Source of the DNA: Coprinopsis marcescibilis
Lineage: Eukaryota > Basidiomycota > Agaricomycetes > Agaricales > Psathyrellaceae
Length of the DNA stretch: 64,000 bases
Direction of reading: 5' to 3'
Assembly (NCBI GenBank): GCA_004369085.1
Contig: ML210182.1
Location: 62,001-126,000, forward strand
Below are positions 1 to 11,629 of this stretch, one piece after another (position 1 is the first letter of the stretch; every line of letters begins with the position of its first letter). The notes below the pieces were generated by a model. That model saw only the letters and a list, made by a program, of their open reading frames with translations, was not told the origin of the DNA and made no database searches. The position numbers were made by a program, and so were the translations under genes.

Positions 1-643
1 TGAGCCGGTTCCCAGAGAGTGTGCCCCTATTCCACGTCCTGATGATATTCGGTCCGTTTCTTTCTGTTGCGTTGCCTGTATGTACATATTCTGTGGTCTT
101 CTGAAGCTTCTTTATGATATAACAAGGTGCGCCAATCATCATCGCTCATACCCTCAGAGGCTGACTAGGCTTTTCGTGCTTCTCTGGTTGTGGCAGGATC
201 CTATAAGCGTCCTAAAATGACTAAATGCCAAGTGACGAAGCTTTCAGAAGACTGCGAATATCACGTTCAGTTGGCGGTCTGTTTTGTTGAATCTTCATGT
301 GCAATGGGAATTACGCATGCTCGCTCGCATCCGGCGTCTTCTGGACATTTATCCGAGCTGACGCGCTTGAAGAGCGGAAATGCCTCGGGTGTTTGGCGCG
401 AAGCTGATCCTAGTTGATCATGCAGCTGTGAGTCGGGCTTGTTATGGAGCTGGTCAGGCTACCTATGTTTTTACGCGTTTGCTGCGTGGAACAACCCTCA
501 TCTTTCCGCTTGGCAACGGGGTGAAGAAGAGGTATATAACTGGCTCGTTCCATGCTTTTTGAAGGAGCGGAGACGTATTCCAGTGCCTCGTACCATTACC
601 CCAGTTTGCCCCACTTGCATTTCTTCTCTCCCCGTCATCGAGG
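1..643. other. Upstream intergenic sequence
   Basis: No convincing coding exon was found here. The short open frames lack splice-compatible continuation or recognisable motifs. The last part is presumably the promoter and 5' UTR of the AA9 gene that starts at 644. A TATA-like string, gtatataac, lies at 531-539, about 105-113 nt before its ATG. Confidence 0.5.
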
Positions 644-1842
644 ATGTTCGGCTTGAACGCGCTTAAGACTCTTATCCCCGCCATCATCGCGATTATTTCT
701 GTAGCGTCGACTGTGGATGCTCATGGATACTCGCAAGAGGTCATCTTAGGGACCGTCAAACACACTGGCTCACTCCCCTACCAGGACCCGTACGTATCAC
801 TTTTGACCGCTTTTACTCTCCTAACCGCTGCTTATGGGTTTTCTTTCCCTTTCAAGATACATGAGCCCATACCCAGACCGAATCATCCGAAAGATTCCCA
901 GCAACGGTACATTGCCTCCCACCTTCGTCTTGCCTTCGCTGGTTCTTATTTCCTCCGCTTCGTTTACAGGCCCCGTCGAGGATCCTTCGCTCATCGAGTT
1001 CGTCAAACTCTAATCTTTACCAAGACCGGATGATCGTATGTGCTGACACTGCCGTTTAAAACAGCGTCCAATGCAACGGGTATGCTGCTGCTGGTTGGAA
1101 GACAGCGCCTAGTAGCATCGTCGGAAAGATCAAGGCTGGTGATACCATCAAGTTCCACTGGACTGACTGGGCAGACAGCCACAAGGGCCCTATCATCACG
1201 TATATGGCCCGTGCGCCCTCAGACATCACCAAATGGGAACCCGGCACTGCGTGAGTAGTGCTGCTTGGGGTTGGGGTTTCTCGACCCAGCCCCTTGAGGC
1301 CTGTTTACTGACGAAAGTTCAATGGTCCCTAGCCCTGTGTGGTTCAAGATTGACCACAGTGGCAAGTCCGCTGACGGCAAGTGGGCAGCAACGGACAAAC
1401 TCTATGAGACCAATCACATCTACACTGTCCGGATCCCTCCCAAGCTCCAAGCAGGCCAGTACCTCATCCGACACGAGATGTACGTGACTTTTTGGCAGGC
1501 ACTCTAGACCCAATATCTGACATCTTCAATTAACCTTTTCTAGTATTGCATTGCATGGCGCGTTCAACTTCCCGGGTGCCCAATTCTACCCCGGCTGCGT
1601 CCAAGTCCAGGTCGAAGGAACTGGTACTGCCTTCCCCAGCAAAAGCTCGCTTGTGTCCTTCCCTGGTGCATACAATGCCAGCACACCCGGCATCCTCTTC
1701 GACATTTACTCCGACCAGAGTTTGGCTTACCCCATCCCTGGACCCCCTGTGTGAGTACAACTATTGTCTATCTGGTTGAGCTCATCTGGCTGACTGGTAT
1801 CATGCGTACTTTCAACGTATTAGCTGGACTGGTGGAAACTGA
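644..1842 (+). CDS. AA9 lytic polysaccharide monooxygenase (formerly GH61)
   Basis: Secreted copper enzyme that oxidatively cleaves cellulose and related beta-glucans outside the cell. I read seven exons (644-789, 857-906, 970-997, 1065-1250, 1333-1479, 1544-1750, 1824-1842), in phase, giving 260 aa. Residues 1-26 are a hydrophobic signal peptide ending VDA. Processing there exposes His27 (HGYSQE), the N-terminal His of the AA9 copper brace. The second copper His is at about residue 114 in DSHKGP. The axial Tyr is at about 201 in QFYPGC, preceded by the conserved RHEIIALH strand. All three copper ligands are therefore present. The length, about 234 aa mature, is that of a catalytic domain alone; no CBM1 or linker follows. 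Family assignment is secure. Substrate and regioselectivity cannot be read from sequence. Confidence 0.93.
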
Positions 1843-2068
1843 GCTGCATAAAATATACTTTACTCCCGCTAGTCAATCACCCTTATACCCATTCATTATA
1901 CGCGTACTTGATCAACCTATGGATTCACTTCTTTTTTCCAAAATGTATGCATTCAGCTCTGAATCCAGAGCGTACAAACGCCACACGCCGCGTCTTCAAT
2001 TAAAACGGAAAAGGGTAATACATATTCAACACCAACGTACAGCAAACATCTCCGACTACTATCCTATC
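1843..2068. other. Short convergent intergenic spacer
   Basis: Shared 3' region of the convergent AA9 (+) and CWC22 (-) genes. It is A/T-rich around 1843-2040, as expected for two 3' UTRs. No other feature was seen. Confidence 0.5.
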
Positions 2069-5000
2069 CTAGCGCGCAGAAGGACCCCCGGCGGTCGCAA
2101 CGAAAGGCCGAGCAGGTGGAGTTGCAGACCTCCTTCGCGGGCTACCACGTCCATTCCTGGTACCATAGTCACGATCTGACTCCCTTTCTCTGTCCCTGTA
2201 CCGCCCTTCACCACCACGAGGCTCCCTGTCGCGCTCACGGTCGCCGGTACGAGCAGGAGGCGAGGGCGACCGCGATGGGGGAGGAGGTCGACGAGAATCA
2301 GCTCCTTTATCGCCCCATCCCTTATCTCTCGGCCTCTCCCTTCCCCCGTCGCGCTCACGGTCACCGCGGTTGGTGTTACGCTCTCGGTCGCCGCGGTCAA
2401 GATCCCGGTCGCGTCCTGTCGGTGATGGCCTCCTGTTCGCACGCGGGGGTGTCCTGTCCCGCCGGTCACGCTGGTAATCCGGGCGGTTCATCTCGGCGTC
2501 AAAGGTCTCCTTATCCTTGTTTCTCGGCCTGTCCCTATCCCTGTCCCGGTGATCCCTCTCATCCCGCACGCGTTCACGATCTCTCTCCCTCGGTTCCTCC
2601 TTATCCCTCGCAGATCCCCGAGTCCGCGCAGGAGGCGAAACCGAGCGCGAAGGCGACCTTCGGCTGTGTCCATAACCGTGTCCGTTCCTCTTTGGAGCAA
2701 CAGGTGAAGGGCTTCGGCTGGGGACTCTCTTCCTCCCCGAAGGTCCACGGTGGGCAGCGGGATCGGGTGAAGCAGATCGCCCACGGCTTCTAGAACGACG
2801 GGGACGTCTGCGGGGCGATCGCGACCGGCGTCGCGAGTCGTACGATCCTGCACTCGAACTCGAGTCGCTGCTATCGCTGTCAGAGTCGGACGAAGAGCTG
2901 TCTGAATCGCTTGACGAGTCCGAGTCGCTCGAAGAGGATTCCGCTTCCAGCATCGCGCGACGTTGCTCCATGATCAACTTTGGTGCGTTCTAGGGCAGGC
3001 AGGTTAGCATTACTGAGACTAGGGAAAATGGGGAAACTGTTATTCACCTTCAACCACTCTCTCATGTCCTCCGTCAAGACACCCAGGCCAATACTTGTAA
3101 AATAATTGATACTGAACCTGGTGTTCTTCGGGACGTCCGTCGGGAACATGCCCGCACATGCGTGCTTGACCTCCGGGTCCGCAAACCTTTCTTTCACAGT
3201 CGCCAGGCCCATGCTCTCCGTAACCTCCTGCATCATGATTTTGATAAAGATACGGCTACTCGAAGTCGTGTCGTCCTCATTCATCTTGATGCACTCCATA
3301 GCAGTCCAGGCAATGGCGTCACTGGCAACCATGTGTCCAAAGAATCGCGCGATATTTCGGAGACGGTTGGTCTCGTATCGATGGATGGTGCTGTAGTAGG
3401 TCGCGAATGCTTGCTCGAAACATTCAGTCCAGACCCGGTTGAGCCGACTGAAGCGTTCGCCGACGAGCCCGTAGAAGGTGGAATAGGAACGTTCTTGAGA
3501 GCAACATTCGATGATCATGTTCACCATCTCGATCTGTGCACATAGTCAGTAATAGATCACCGACGGGTGTACGCATGAGAATCGTACCTCATCGCCTTCT
3601 TGCAGCTGAACTTTGAGGAGTTTGTGTACGGCTTCTTCGTAGTTGAGGGCGTTCATGATTGTTAAATAGATCGTACGGCGGAGGTTGACGAGGTTGGTGC
3701 CGGTCCTGTCTTCAATGCCTTCTTTCTCCGGTGCCACTGTAATTGATAAGGAATCATCAGCCAACCGTACTTGCAATTCAGACAAAGTGTGGTTCCGCAC
3801 CTTCTTCATCGCCCTCGTCTTCTGATTCATCACTCTCCTCTGACTCACTACCACTCTCTTCATCCGAATCTTCGCCCAGAATCTCGGCTTTGATACCCTT
3901 GTACTTTTCTTCGTTTTCAATATAGTTTGGATCGAGCTTGAAGATATCTGTTCCCAACTATGTCAGCATTTACTCAAGCTGAGTGTAGAACATCGAAGCG
4001 TACTCAGGCCTTCTTGAACCTGCATTTCCTCCTCCAATTGTATTTGATGCGTAATCTGCTCATCCTCCTCGACGAGGTCCAGTCCTTCAGGGACAATGGG
4101 ATTGTCCTTGTACTTGTCCTTCCTGACTTGCATCAAGACCTCAATCATATATTGCACTCGGTGGCTGATGGTTCCCTCGTTCAACACCGCACGGAAACGC
4201 TCATACACAGTCGCGTTGGCTTTGGGTGAGTTTTCAGCGAGGAAGGCGCCAACTTCGCGCATAAAGCCGACTGCGATCTCGATAGAGTCGTCCGTGGGTC
4301 TTTCGAGGAGCAAGACGAGGATTTGGAGAGCGATGATTTCGTGTGCCACGGCTTGGTTGACGAGATGCGCAATGAAAGTTGTTGTAGAATGGCAAACGAT
4401 CTATATGTATGTCAATGACTATAGCTAAACAACCAACTGATATGGCGCACCTTGTCATTCCTCTTGAACGCCCTTCTGAACTGGCTGATCAGGCGGACAA
4501 GCACCAACTCTCCCACTTGCGGCAGCTTCGTGTTCACAACCGCCACCACCGCCGCAAACACGGGGGTGAACGGCAAACTGGCAGACTGGGCCTTCATCAC
4601 GCTCCTCGCGAACACGCCTCTGCCACGAACCAAGTTCTCGGAAAAGAGCTCGGGGATGATTTGCTTGATGTTTGCAATGTTGACACGATTGACGATACCG
4701 GTGATACTCTTCCTGAGGGCGTCCCAGGACATGCGTTGGTACTCTGGAGATGCCTTGTCCTTTGCTCCGGCTGCTTCTTGCAGGGCGCGCAGACGGGCGG
4801 GGGGCATGTAGACACCTCCGCTACGGGTGTTATTCGAGAGCAATTTGGAAAATTCTGCAGAGGCATCGAATGCTTTTTCCTTGGGTTTGTCGGTGGGCTT
4901 TGCCTTTGCTGATGGTGTTTCTTTTGAGGGTGGGCTTGTGGGTTTGACTGTGTCTTTTTGAGGGGCTTTGTCGCTTGGGGAACGGGAGCGACGGCGGGAG

Positions 5001-5143
5001 GATGGAGGCGGCGAAGTGTCAGAGTCGGGTGAAGGCGACCTGCTCGACATGTTAACCCAGCCGTTGACTTGCGAACTCGAATATTTAACATACCTCTTGC
5101 GTTTTTGCTGTGCCGCAGTGTCCACGTCCATACTTGTCGCCAT
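2069..5143 (-). CDS. CWC22: Pre-mRNA-splicing factor CWC22 (MIF4G/MA3 protein with RS tail)
   Basis: Spliceosomal protein that in other eukaryotes holds eIF4A3 and couples splicing to exon-junction-complex deposition. The N-terminus is Ser/Arg/Pro-rich. It leads into a CWC22 opening (GGVYMPPARLRAL, SWDALRKSITGIVNRVN), then a MIF4G repeat region (about 4900-3965). A Glu/Ser-rich acidic linker follows (about 3940-3780), then an MA3-type region (about 3720-3010: NLRRTIYLTIMNALNYEEA, ERFSRLNRVW, TAMECIKMNEDDT). The C-terminal exon (2977-2069) is an Asp/Ser run followed by a long Arg-Ser/Arg-Asp tail. Introns lie near 5093-5040, 4450-4350, 3960, 3780, 3590, 3540 and 3010-2980. The 54-nt first intron has gtatgt and gcag ends and a ttaac branch site; splicing it joins KRKR to SPSPDS. 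Yeast Cwc22 lacks such a tail, while metazoan CWC22 has one. Confidence 0.9.
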
Positions 5144-5658
5144 TTCCGTGCAAATCTAGAGAGTTACGAGAGGTATCCAAGTTCCTGAAGCCAGGAAACG
5201 TCTGGGATGATCGTACACGACGAGCTCGCCGTCGTGGTCGTTGTCGACGGATATCCCGTCACCGCCATTCACAGCGAACACTGTATTTGGTCGTGCTTGG
5301 CAAGAGCTTTCGCTTTGTTATGTAAATCTTGTGCTGTAAGCGCCTTCCCCCCGCAGTCTTTGTCCCGCTCAACGTCATTCGTCAGCTGAGCACTCTTAGG
5401 GGAGAATTCTCCGGGTATCTGCATGTTATAGGCTGCTTTACAAACAAATCGGGCTTGCATGGAGAAGGCCGTTTAACCAATCACATGAAATGGCGTCAAC
5501 TACATCTGCTTTGCCGGAGGTTAAATACTGGTATTAATCGTTCATTGTGTGTCGGTTATTCGAAGCGGACCTCTGTGCTCAGAAATTACTGCAGTGCGGT
5601 TTCGGAGAATAATACGCATCACTTGAATACTACGCGTGCTGAGACTCTCAGCGCACCG
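5144..5658. promoter_or_regulatory. Divergent promoter region between CWC22 and the LACTB2-like gene
   Basis: About 515 bp separate the start codons of two head-to-head genes. No coding exon is supported here; an ORF on the plus strand reaches the LACTB2-like ATG but has no homology signal upstream of it. No clear TATA box was seen, as is common for housekeeping genes. Confidence 0.4.
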
Positions 5659-6882
5659 ATGGCGGCTTTGGAAGAGATTGCGAATGTTACAAAGGTATGT
5701 CTGTGCTATCTCTTTGGAATGGCGGTGGCTGACCGGGTTTGCTTTCTAGATTAGTGACCGTGTTATCAGGGTTCTAGGGCAGGTATGCCTTTCTTTGCCA
5801 CCTATGGCTATTTCAGTTAGCTGACAGGTTGCCCAGAATCCCGGGAAATTCACTCTGCAAGGTACCCCGCTTGCCCATAACTCTGAATACCCACTTACAG
5901 CTCCTGATCAGGAACTAATACCTATCTGATTGGCACCTCAAACCCCTACATCCTTATCGACACTGCTGAAGGCAGAGAAGAGTTCATCCCAGTCCTCCGA
6001 AATGCCCTCCTCACCGAAGCCAAACCAAGTAATCCCATCCTCCCTGACGTTTCCGATATAATAATCTCCCACTGGCATCACGACCACGTCGGCGGTCTCC
6101 CCACAGTCCTTGCTCTCCTCAAGCAGCTCTGGACCAGCCGTAACCCCAGCACACCCTACAGCCCTCCTCGCCTGCACAAGCACCCCCTCCCACCGCGAGT
6201 CGTCTCTGAGGAAGAGGCCAAATGGCACATCCTACCCAAGATTCTTGCAGCGCTCCCGGAAGACCTGTACACAGCCGCACCCTCAGGAGAGGTGTTACAT
6301 GTTCTCGCGGACTCACAGGTCCTTGAACCGCCTGGCACGACGCTGCGTGTAATCCACACTCCCGGCCACACGCGCGACTCGATCTCGTTATACATACCCC
6401 AGGACCGTGCGCTGTACACGGCTGATACCGTCCTTGGCCAGGGCACTGCAGTTTTCGAGGATTTGGGGCTTTACCTCAAGAGTTTGAACAAGATGCTAAA
6501 GTTGGGGGGGTTGGAAGGGGATAAGGAATCGGATTATGATATTCTGTATCCCAGTCATGGGCCGGTTGTCGCGAAGGGTCAGGAAACGATTGCGAATTAT
6601 ATCAAGCACAGGTTGGATAGGGAGGTGCAGGTTCTTCAGCTCCTAGCTGTTCTGCCGGAACAAACTCAGGGGTTGAGTGATTCGCAGGGTCAGTGGACTA
6701 CTTGGGATATCGTAAAGAAGCTTTATGCCTCGTATCCGGAGAGCTTGTGGCTTCCTGCTGCCAGGGGGATTGAATTGCATTTGAAAAAGTTGGAAGAGGA
6801 GGGCAGGATTAGGAAGTTGGGTGGGGAAGGAAAGGATGTTGCTTGGAGGCTGGTGTCTAGGACGCCGACCCCTAGCTTGTAA
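5659..6882 (+). CDS. LACTB2-like metallo-beta-lactamase-fold hydrolase
   Basis: Four exons (5659-5694, 5750-5782, 5837-5861, 5912-6882), in phase, give 354 aa. The metallo-beta-lactamase signature HWHHDH spans residues 85-90, so HxHxDH is complete. Further metal ligands are His184 (TPGHT), the Asp in YTADTVLGQG and the His in PSHGPVV. The early segment NPGKFTLQGTNTYLIG and the C-terminal helical part (DREVQVLQLL, then a winged-helix-like end) are the arrangement of the LACTB2 family. The human member is a mitochondrial single-strand endoribonuclease; some fungal relatives act as thioesterases in polyketide clusters. No polyketide synthase lies nearby, so a housekeeping nuclease role is favoured by inference. 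No strong mitochondrial presequence is visible. The start is set by ATGGCGGCT, since the next exon begins within a conserved strand. Confidence 0.85.
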
Positions 6883-8045
6883 CTGTGATTTTATGTATAC
6901 CCCCCGTGTATCCCGATACTATGATGTGTTCGATAAGTTGTAAACGATTGGTCCCCCCTACATGAACCGCCTTGCACTACCCCGGATTTGGAAATTCCTA
7001 AAATAGGGAATACTTGGCATTCAAAGCTATAACACACTTGTGCACCTCCTTCCAACCCTTGACCAATTCCCGCTCTTTAGAAGCATGGGGTAGCCTTTTA
7101 CGCAAGCATACAGCGCGTTAGCCACTCTCTCCTCTCCGCATGGCCTTCGGAGTGGCTTGTTCCCGAAACTCGCATAATATCCGGCAGTGTGGTTCACAAA
7201 GGATTCTCGGTTGCTCTGGGATCGGCAGTATGGCGGTGAACAAGGAGGAAGAAGCGGCGGAGCACCAGCATCGCCAAGAGCCTCGCGAATCACTACTCGA
7301 GCGACAGTCACTAACTCCTTGTGGGATGATAATAAGCAACAAGCGAGCAAGTTGGTGCGATTCATTGAAGAAGCCGAAATGGAGTGATTGGTATGCAGTC
7401 AGGCAAGGTATCGTCACCTATCGTCACCCCATAATTGCGTACCGACATCGCACTCGAACTTTTTATTTGTCTAATGCAAGAGTGGGGGTTACTAACTTCT
7501 TATGCGATGATAATAAGCGAGATGCGGCACAAATGATTGTTCAAGAAGCTGGGGCAGTGGGGAACGTCATTTTTCATTGAAGCGCATGTTTCTTGTAGCT
7601 TGAAATGATAGCCAAGGCAGCTATGTCTCCTGGTATGTACAACCAAACCTTTCCCTGCAATCGCGCCCATCTAACGCACATTCGAGGCTTTCCGTCTACC
7701 TCGGAGAAACTCCATCACTATTTGGCCAACATACTGTAGCCAAACAAAGGCCTTCGACCGAATGGGGAAATGGCACCCACGGTTGCATGCGGGCTCAACG
7801 CGTTCCATTGTTCTGTGTAACAACAGCATAACAATAGGAAGGTCTATTCAGAGAAACAATGCAGACCGGTGTGGCAGCTAAATTTCGTTTATTATGTTCG
7901 GATCCAAGGAAGAATAAACTCACACAGGTGTATCTTCAACCACCATCTTCGTTGAGGACGAGCTCGTCCTTCCTTCCTTCTTTTCGTTTAACCTTGACGG
8001 TTCCACCTATTCCTTTTAATTTTTAACGATATCTATACGACTTTG
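6883..8045. other. Intergenic region containing a duplicated decayed motif
   Basis: About 1.16 kb with no supported gene. It contains the degenerate direct repeat annotated separately (7310-7374 and 7491-7549). Part of the right end, with pyrimidine tracts near 7970-8000, is presumably promoter of the gene starting at 8046. Confidence 0.4.
7310..7549 (+). repeat. Degenerate direct duplication (two copies, about 60 bp each)
   Basis: Copy A (7310-7374) and copy B (7491-7549) share a core reading actaact-ctt-tg-gatgataataagc, with only a few mismatches, and both end in agaagc. The translations also agree (VTNSLWDDNKQQA versus VTNFLCDDNKRDA). They lie in different frames with stops around them. 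This looks like a relic of a duplicated coding or mobile segment; its origin is unknown. Confidence 0.45.
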
Positions 8046-11000
8046 ATGAGCATGAAGCTCGCTGCCTTGTTTTTTTCGCTTGTCACGACAGTCGGTGAGT
8101 CTCTTTTGTACTGGTCGTCCAAGCCGTTTCATCTGACTAGTCAACAGTTGCACAATCTACACCAGTGGTGATATGTGTTCCTGGCCAATGTTTACAAGGA
8201 TTTTCTAATACGACCAGTATGTGCATCCGAGAACAATACCGGCTGCTTTGCTGACCTTTTTACTCTAGTCGGCGCAGAGCTCTCAGCGCCGGGCGCACCA
8301 GCACCGTTGCGCCTGCTACCAGGCGAATATTCAGCAAACACCGACCCAGCACTCCTACACGACCTCCTCGTCAACCCTTCAGCCTCACTCAAACCTTCAT
8401 CAGGCTTCGACGGCGGCCTCTCAACGCTACCGCTCAACCTCAAACTCTCCCCAGGCGTCGCCATCTATAGCGATGTCCTCTACTCAGGTCGCGGTGGCTT
8501 CCTCGGCCTACCCACCGAAGCAATCAACTCCACCGTCCCCTTCAACGCCCAATCGCTAGCAGTCTCCGAGAACACCTGGGTTGCCCTCGCACGGGGAAGC
8601 AACCTGGACGAGCGGGTGGTGTTGTGGGACTCGGCGCCGGACCTTACGCAGCTCAGCCTTCCAAGCACCCTTACCCTCCTCGATATCCAGTCGACGAACT
8701 GCAACCCTACATGCGCGGGCGCTGGTGTGTGCTCTGCTTTAGGCCAGTGTACGTGCCCGCCCAACTTTAGCGGGGCCTCGTGCGAATCGTGCGCGGCGGG
8801 GTTCTTTGGGCCGACATGTCAGGCGTGTCCCGCGGATTGCGAGGAGTGCGATGAGGGTGTGGCAGGTACGGGACGGTGCTTGACGCGGGAGGTTGGGGAA
8901 AGGGATCCGAGGAGGTGTGGGTGTACCAATGGGGCGTGTAACCCGGATGGGAGCTGTGAGTGTGCGGAGGGCTGGCAGGATGGGGGAAACGGGGAGAACA
9001 ATAAGTGTGCGGTGTGTGCGCCGGGGTTCTTTTTGAGCTCGACGGGGGATTGCACGGCGTGTGGGGTGGGGTGTGAGAGGTGCAGTGCGCCGAATGGACA
9101 GTGTGAGGCGTGTAGGAGTGGGTTCAGCCTGGATTCGAATGAAAGGACCAAATGTGATCCGGTTCGAGCTCTTAATGGTGGAGGAATCCAGTGTCCCCCT
9201 GGTGCATTCAGCAGTGGGGGTGATTGTCAGCCGTGTTCAAATAGCTGTGGGTCTTGCTCTGGTCCAGGAATCGACCAATGCCTGTCATGTCCAATTGGAC
9301 AGTTCAACGTTGGTGGGCGTTGTGTCGCCCCAGATGGAAACGGAGTGTGCCCTGGCACTGATGGAATGGTTGCAGATAATGTCAGGCTCGTTTGCGATGG
9401 TAAGTTGTGCTCCTTCGATCCTTTGGACAATACACTGATTACTTATGGTTGCAGCCTGCCCCAGCAGATGCTCATCTTGCCTCATTCCCAGTTACAATGG
9501 CGCGTCGACCCTTGCCCAACTCCAGTGCAGTGGCTGCCTACCGGGATCTTTCCTTTCGAACGGACGTTGCGTCGAAACCTGCCCAGCCGGTACCTTTGTT
9601 AACCCTCAAGATAACCTGACTTGCATTCGTATGTCTTTTATCTGAATCACTGCAATCTAAATTCTAATCTCTGCTTTATCTAGCGTGCTCGTCCACTTGT
9701 GCAACCTGTTCTGGATCCGCAGACTTTTGTCTGGCCTGTCCGAATGGCGGCTTCGCCTTGAACGGCCAATGCGTCCCATCCTGCCCCTCCGGAACCTTCA
9801 CCTCCAACCAAGAAAGCCGAACCTGCGCTTCATGCCATGCAGACTGCTCCACCTGCTCCGGGCCATCCTTCACCCAATGCATAACCTGCCCTTCCTCCCG
9901 TCCCGTCCTATCTACCGTGACTGGCGCCACCTCTGGCCGCTGCCTCGCCACCTGCAACAAAAATCAATTCTTCGACGCACAGAGCGGGCGGTGCGTCGCC
10001 TGCGACGGGAGCTGCGGGAGCTGTACAGGATCTGGCCCACAGGGCTGCTTGAGCTGTCAAAGTCCAGGACAGGTCGTACGCGGTGGACGATGTGTGGACG
10101 CGGGATGTGCGAACAACGCTGCGGTGATACCTGGTCTCGGAGTGTGCTTGAGTGAGTTGGTTTTGGTGCCAAGCTCTACGGAGGGTGAGGCGCCGTTGCC
10201 TACTATTACCGGTATTGCTGATCCTGCGCCGACGCCTGGGCGGAGGCCGCTGGAGTGGTGGCAGATTTTGTTGATGGCGCTTGGGTGTGCGTTTATTTTC
10301 TTGGTTGTTTTGTGGTGCTTCAGGAGGAGGAATAGGAAGAGGAGGGAACAGAAGACGAAGATGTTTGCGGAGGGCAAGGGGATTGGGAGTAAGAAGTGGG
10401 GGTGGAAATGGGGGAGCATCCCGTGGAAGTTTTGGAAGTTCGGGAACCTCGGGAAGAGTGGTGGAGGAAAGAGCAAGAAGGCTAAAGAGAGCATGGAGCT
10501 GCCGGTGTATAATCATCATGAAATGGAGAGGATAGAGAGGGAGAGGGCGAGGGAGGTTGCGTTCAGCGGGAACGATGAAGTCATCGAGAGCGGGTCCAAG
10601 AAGAGTGGATATTTGAAACCTTTGAGTGCCCGACGAGATCCTCCGCTTTCCACCAAGCAGTCTTCCAGGGTCAATTCGAACCGCAGGAGCGATGATTTGG
10701 AATCGTATATCGATGCGTACGACTATTCGAGACAGTCGATGTCGATCAGGAGTCATACACCCTCGACATTGCCTGACCTTGATGGGTATTATCCGACAAG
10801 ACGTGGTGGCAGGAATCAGGATCGGGACGGGCTTCGTCGCCAGGTCACTGGTGTTGGGTCCAGGCATCGGGAGATGGATGTAGAGAAGGAGTCGATATAT
10901 AGCCAAGTTACTGGTTTAGCGAGGCAGACACCTGAGCCGAGGATTCCGGTGAAGAGGGACTTGGTTACCATTGGTGGTGGGAGTGAAAGGAGTGTGTCGC

Positions 11001-11629
11001 CGCCGATGAACAAGTTGAGGAAGCCCGTTCCTGCTATGGCCAGACAAGGTTCGGATGACTCGTTAGAGTCAGTTGTAATCGCGCCGTCGCCGTACGCCAA
11101 TCAGTTCCAACAGCAGCAGAGACAGAGGGAGGGCGTGTTGGTTGATTTAGATGGAGAGAGCTCGAGGGGCATGCCGTTGCAGTATACGGGGTTTGTTAAC
11201 AGCAATAACACCGGCGGTAACGGGGAGCAGGGGTTCGGAGGGCAGCAGCCAACGATGCAGTTCGAGACGTTGAGCGAGGCGCAGACATATGCTATGTCAT
11301 ACAAACCACAGCTTGCCAGCAGCCTCGCTGGTTCCGGTTCTGGGGCTGGGCTGAATGGGCTGGTACCGAATATAACTGGTGGCCCGATGGGCTACACCCT
11401 TGCGTGGGTTCCTACGCATTTGACGGGATCATCGGCGACGGTCTCGACGGCGGCTAATGGGAATGTGAACTACTGGGTACAGCCGAATGGAGGGTCGTCG
11501 GGGCTGTCCTCTGCGACATTGAATAACTCGATGTCCAATTTGGGTGGTTTGAAACCCAACTTTACGGGTTCGTCGAGTGTGAGTGGTGGCTCGAAGAATC
11601 CATTTAGGCAGCAGCAGCAGTATCTGTAA
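8046..11629 (+). CDS. Large Cys-rich (EGF/furin-like repeat) single-pass membrane protein
   Basis: Five exons (8046-8094, 8148-8216, 8269-9399, 9455-9628, 9684-11629), in phase, give 1122 aa; the ATG at 8052 would give 1120. Residues about 1-20 form a signal peptide (KLAALFFSLV). An N-terminal domain without obvious homology follows (to about residue 190). Next comes a long run of CxxC-spaced cysteines of the furin-like/growth-factor-receptor type (about 200-640: CNPTCAGAGVCSALGQC, CSTCSGPSFTQC). One transmembrane helix is at about 666-688 (ILLMALGCAFIFLVVLW), with a basic stop-transfer RRRNRKRR. A cytoplasmic tail of about 430 residues is low-complexity, rich in Ser, Gly, Gln and Asn. The topology is receptor- or sensor-like, but there is no kinase domain. 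Function is unknown; a cell-surface adhesion or sensing role is inference. Confidence 0.85.

Noticed and set aside
2116..2793. Open frame of 225 codons on the plus strand
   Set aside because: Antisense to the Arg/Ser-coding tail of CWC22, whose repetitive GC-rich codons leave the opposite strand open by chance.
4409..4912. Open frame of 167 codons on the plus strand
   Set aside because: Antisense to the CWC22 N-terminal exon, which has clear homology and splice sites.
9908..10906. Open frame of 332 codons on the minus strand
   Set aside because: Antisense shadow of the Cys-rich membrane protein's main exon. Composition is skewed (Pro/Arg), with no motif and no splice structure.
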